From: JBMYRH01 sp049602155
Lineage (GTDB): Bacteria; Myxococcota_A; UBA9042; PHBI01; JBMYRH01
Reading direction: 5' to 3'
NCBI GenBank assembly: GCA_049602155.1
Contig: JBMYRH010000051.1
Span: 1 to 17,575, forward strand
Length of the DNA: 17,575 bases
In this document: piece by piece, positions 15,656 to 17,575 of the stretch
Position numbering within the stretch: the stretch's first letter is position 1
How the letters are laid out: every line of letters starts with the position of its first letter
Made by a program: the position numbers and the translations under genes
The notes under the pieces: generated by a model
Told to the model about the DNA's origin: nothing
The model's input: the letters and a program-made list of their open reading frames with translations, nothing else
Databases searched by the model: none

Positions 15656-17575
15656 TCAGGGGGTATCCCACCACAGACGAGGGCGGATGGGTAGAGGCTG
15701 ACCGTCGACGCGGATCTCGACCCGCGCTGACCCCCCACCTGGGGGCGGGCTGACCGTGAAGGTCCAGGCGCCATCACTGGCCAAATCAACCACGGAAGGG
15801 ACGCCATCGCCATGGGTGATCTGCGCGGTGACGCTGTCCGCCGGGTCCGCGAGGCGCAGGGTCAGCGTCGCGACCTGATCAGGGAGCACATGGCGCCCCA
15901 CAGGGGTGATCGTGAGGAGGTCTGGCTCTTGAATCGTATGGGACTGACCCGCGAGGAGCCCGGTGACCGTCTGCACCTGTCCCGAGGGCCAAGACACCGT
16001 GACGTCCGCGCCCGCGGCGGTGCCGAGGCCCGCGAACACCTGGGGCGCCGAGACGACCTTAGGGCTCCCCATGGCCCCCACGACGTGCTGCTGAGCGACG
16101 TCGCTCCCCAGCGGCGTGATGGAGACGCGCGCGCCGACCCCGAGGCGGTTACTGGTCTGACCCACCAAGCGCAGATGCAGCCCGCGGTTCGGCGTCTCGA
16201 TCTCGTTTCGGTAGAGGCGAGGCTCTTCGCCGAGCCCACCGACGATGAGGTCGCAGTCGGCGTCACCATCGAGGTCCCCGATCGTCAGGGCGCGCCACCC
16301 GCCACGGCGACCGAGGCCCAGCGCTTCGGTCGCGTCGAGGAAGCGAAAGTCGCCGCCATTGAGGTGCGCCGTGACCCACTGAGGGCCCGGTGAGGGGTCG
16401 GTGCCGACGAAGCGGCTGGTGTCATCTCCGTGGGCCGTCAGGATGTCGTCCCGGCCGTCGAGGTCTAGGTCGACCAGCGCAATACCCCAGCCCACTTGGG
16501 GCAGCCCGGAGTCGCTCAGGACGCGGTAGAGCCCGCTGTCGGGGTGAACCGAGGTGGCGGGCCAGGGCTCAGTCCCGTCGATCAGGACATGGGCGGGGTC
16601 GGTCGTGATGGCCAGATCGAGCACCCCGTCGCCGTTCAGGTCCGCCACGTCGGATCCCATCGGCGCCACCCGAGCGAGGCCGACGACGCCGTCAGCCCGG
16701 CGCTGCAACGTGGCGTCCTCAAAGAGGTGCGACGGCTCGAAGCGAGGGTAGCCCTCGGCATCGAGGTCGCTGGCCTCAAACGCCCCGTAGAACCCGCACT
16801 CGGGCTGACCGAGGGCGAGGAGGACCAGAGGCTCATCCGGTCGAGACCAAGTGCCGATGGCGTAGGGATCGAGTGACTGGAAGCCTTGGAGCGCCTCGGG
16901 GCGGGCCTCCCACGTCCGGAGGCCTGTGCGCATCAAAGCGAGCAAGTCGCAGGGGCTGTTCATCAGCAGATCGAGCCAGCCGTCACCGTCCAAGTCGACC
17001 AGCTGATACGTGGTCCGATCGTCGTAGCCGATGTCCAGGCTCTCGGCCAACGCCGTCGCCTCGGCGAATTGCCCTTGAGCGTCGCCCCAGCGCACGCTCA
17101 TCCCCTGACCGTGGGTCATGACCAGGTCGACGTGTCCATCGCCGTCAAGATCCTCCGCGATGGAGACGGCCCCGGGAGGCAAGGGGTCGGTCTCCCACGG
17201 TGTGAGCGTCCCTGAGTCCCGGTCATAGCTATAGATTTGGTGCCCCGCCTCCTCGCGGACCGCCCCAGACACAATGACCTCGAGGCTCTTGCCACCGTTG
17301 AGGTCCGCGAAGACCCCGAAGGTGACCTCGGGTTCGCGGGACACCGCCGCGTCACCGACGTCGATCGGGAAGGGCGGCGACGCCAACGTCGCCGTGACGT
17401 CCACGAAGCCCCCTGTGAGGCCCTCCGGGAAGACCAGCGGCTCACGCACGATGACCGCGGTGTCTGGAGGGTCACCGTCATCGGTCGCGGCTGGGCCCTC
17501 ATCAGGCGCTGTGAGCGTGTCGCCCGGGTCCGGGGCGCCCTCCGCCGCGCACCCTCCGAGCGCAGCGGACCACAC
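15656..17575 (-). CDS. FG-GAP/VCBS repeat lipoprotein with ASPIC/UnbV domain (5' end cut by window)
   Basis: At least 639 residues; the true start lies beyond 17575. The visible N-terminus ends a lipoprotein signal (ALGGC), followed by an acidic Thr/Pro/Asp linker, so lipid-anchored export is likely. Calcium-binding-like FG-GAP/VCBS loops recur: DLDGDGHVD (142-150), DLDGDGWLD (194-202), DLNGDGVLD (312-320), DLDLDGRDD (369-377) and DLDGDADCD (434-442), consistent with an integrin-like beta-propeller. Residues about 468-545, with LHLRLVGQTSNRLGVGARV and VTVSWPSGQVQTVTGL, match the ASPIC/UnbV domain that often follows such repeats. A last beta-rich segment (about 548-639) is unassigned. Proteins of this kind are common on surfaces of myxobacterial and planctomycete cells, with adhesion or substrate binding suggested but rarely shown. 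No functional link to fhs is evident. Confidence 0.9.
   Translation of the reverse strand: MWSAALGGCAAEGAPDPGDTLTAPDEGPAATDDGDPPDTAVIVREPLVFPEGLTGGFVDVTATLASPPFPIDVGDAAVSREPEVTFGVFADLNGGKSLEVIVSGAVREEAGHQIYSYDRDSGTLTPWETDPLPPGAVSIAEDLDGDGHVDLVMTHGQGMSVRWGDAQGQFAEATALAESLDIGYDDRTTYQLVDLDGDGWLDLLMNSPCDLLALMRTGLRTWEARPEALQGFQSLDPYAIGTWSRPDEPLVLLALGQPECGFYGAFEASDLDAEGYPRFEPSHLFEDATLQRRADGVVGLARVAPMGSDVADLNGDGVLDLAITTDPAHVLIDGTEPWPATSVHPDSGLYRVLSDSGLPQVGWGIALVDLDLDGRDDILTAHGDDTSRFVGTDPSPGPQWVTAHLNGGDFRFLDATEALGLGRRGGWRALTIGDLDGDADCDLIVGGLGEEPRLYRNEIETPNRGLHLRLVGQTSNRLGVGARVSITPLGSDVAQQHVVGAMGSPKVVSAPQVFAGLGTAAGADVTVSWPSGQVQTVTGLLAGQSHTIQEPDLLTITPVGRHVLPDQVATLTLRLADPADSVTAQITHGDGVPSVVDLASDGAWTFTVSPPPGGGSARVEIRVDGQPLPIRPRLWWDTP

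Overview
The window is high-GC bacterial DNA with strong G/C third-position bias. It encodes several lipoproteins, a Cys-rich repeat protein ending in a small heme-type domain, a protein with a GCG/transmembrane/Arg-cluster tail resembling MYXO-CTERM, and a giant Ser/Thr-kinase–sigma54 activator fusion. This mix suggests a myxobacterium or bradymonad-like member of the former Deltaproteobacteria. That lineage call is inference; no rRNA or other marker is present. I see no tRNA, rRNA, CRISPR array, insertion sequence or phage gene.

Layout. At the left, two plus-strand genes stand alone: a membrane protein with a DUF2007-type domain (289-972) and a secreted protein with a Glu-Pro spacer and a C-terminal sorting-like tail (1128-2018). 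Facing them is a five-gene minus-strand operon read from 7609 down to 2103: an SGNH/GDSL hydrolase with an N-terminal membrane anchor, a ferritin-like diiron protein, a NodU/CmcH/TobZ-type carbamoyltransferase, a 61-residue DUF5989 membrane protein, and a Cys-rich lipoprotein with a CX4CH heme-like domain. The first three genes overlap by 1-4 bases (GTGA, TAATG) and the rest are 17-29 bases apart. Divergent to the operon is a 1628-residue regulator (7728-12614): Ser/Thr kinase, ATPase-like module without a Walker A motif, TPR repeats, GAF-like domain, intact sigma54-activating AAA+ domain with GAFTGA, and a Fis-type helix-turn-helix. It overlaps by ATGA a beta-propeller lipoprotein (12611-13939). 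At the right, on the minus strand, are fhs (formate-tetrahydrofolate ligase) and an FG-GAP/ASPIC lipoprotein cut by the window edge.

The most interesting part is the roughly 120-base divergent control region (7608-7733). It holds a near-perfect sigma54 promoter (CTGGCACG-N4-TTGCT, minus strand, 7639-7623) aimed at the carbamoyltransferase operon. It also holds two inverted repeats of the same design (ACATGTAA-N7 and CAACATGTAA-N7-TTACATGTTG) whose centres are 32 bases apart, about three helical turns. They lie about 76 and 108 bases upstream of the predicted sigma54 start. The sequence therefore suggests one self-contained module: the kinase/AAA+ protein binds the paired sites, activates the surface-modification operon through sigma54, and may repress its own promoter, which overlaps the same sites. 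Both divergent transcripts appear to begin at, or within a few bases of, their start codons. What the operon modifies is not visible here. Its predicted products are membrane-anchored or exported apart from the carbamoyltransferase, which points to O-carbamoylation and related changes on an envelope or secreted compound.
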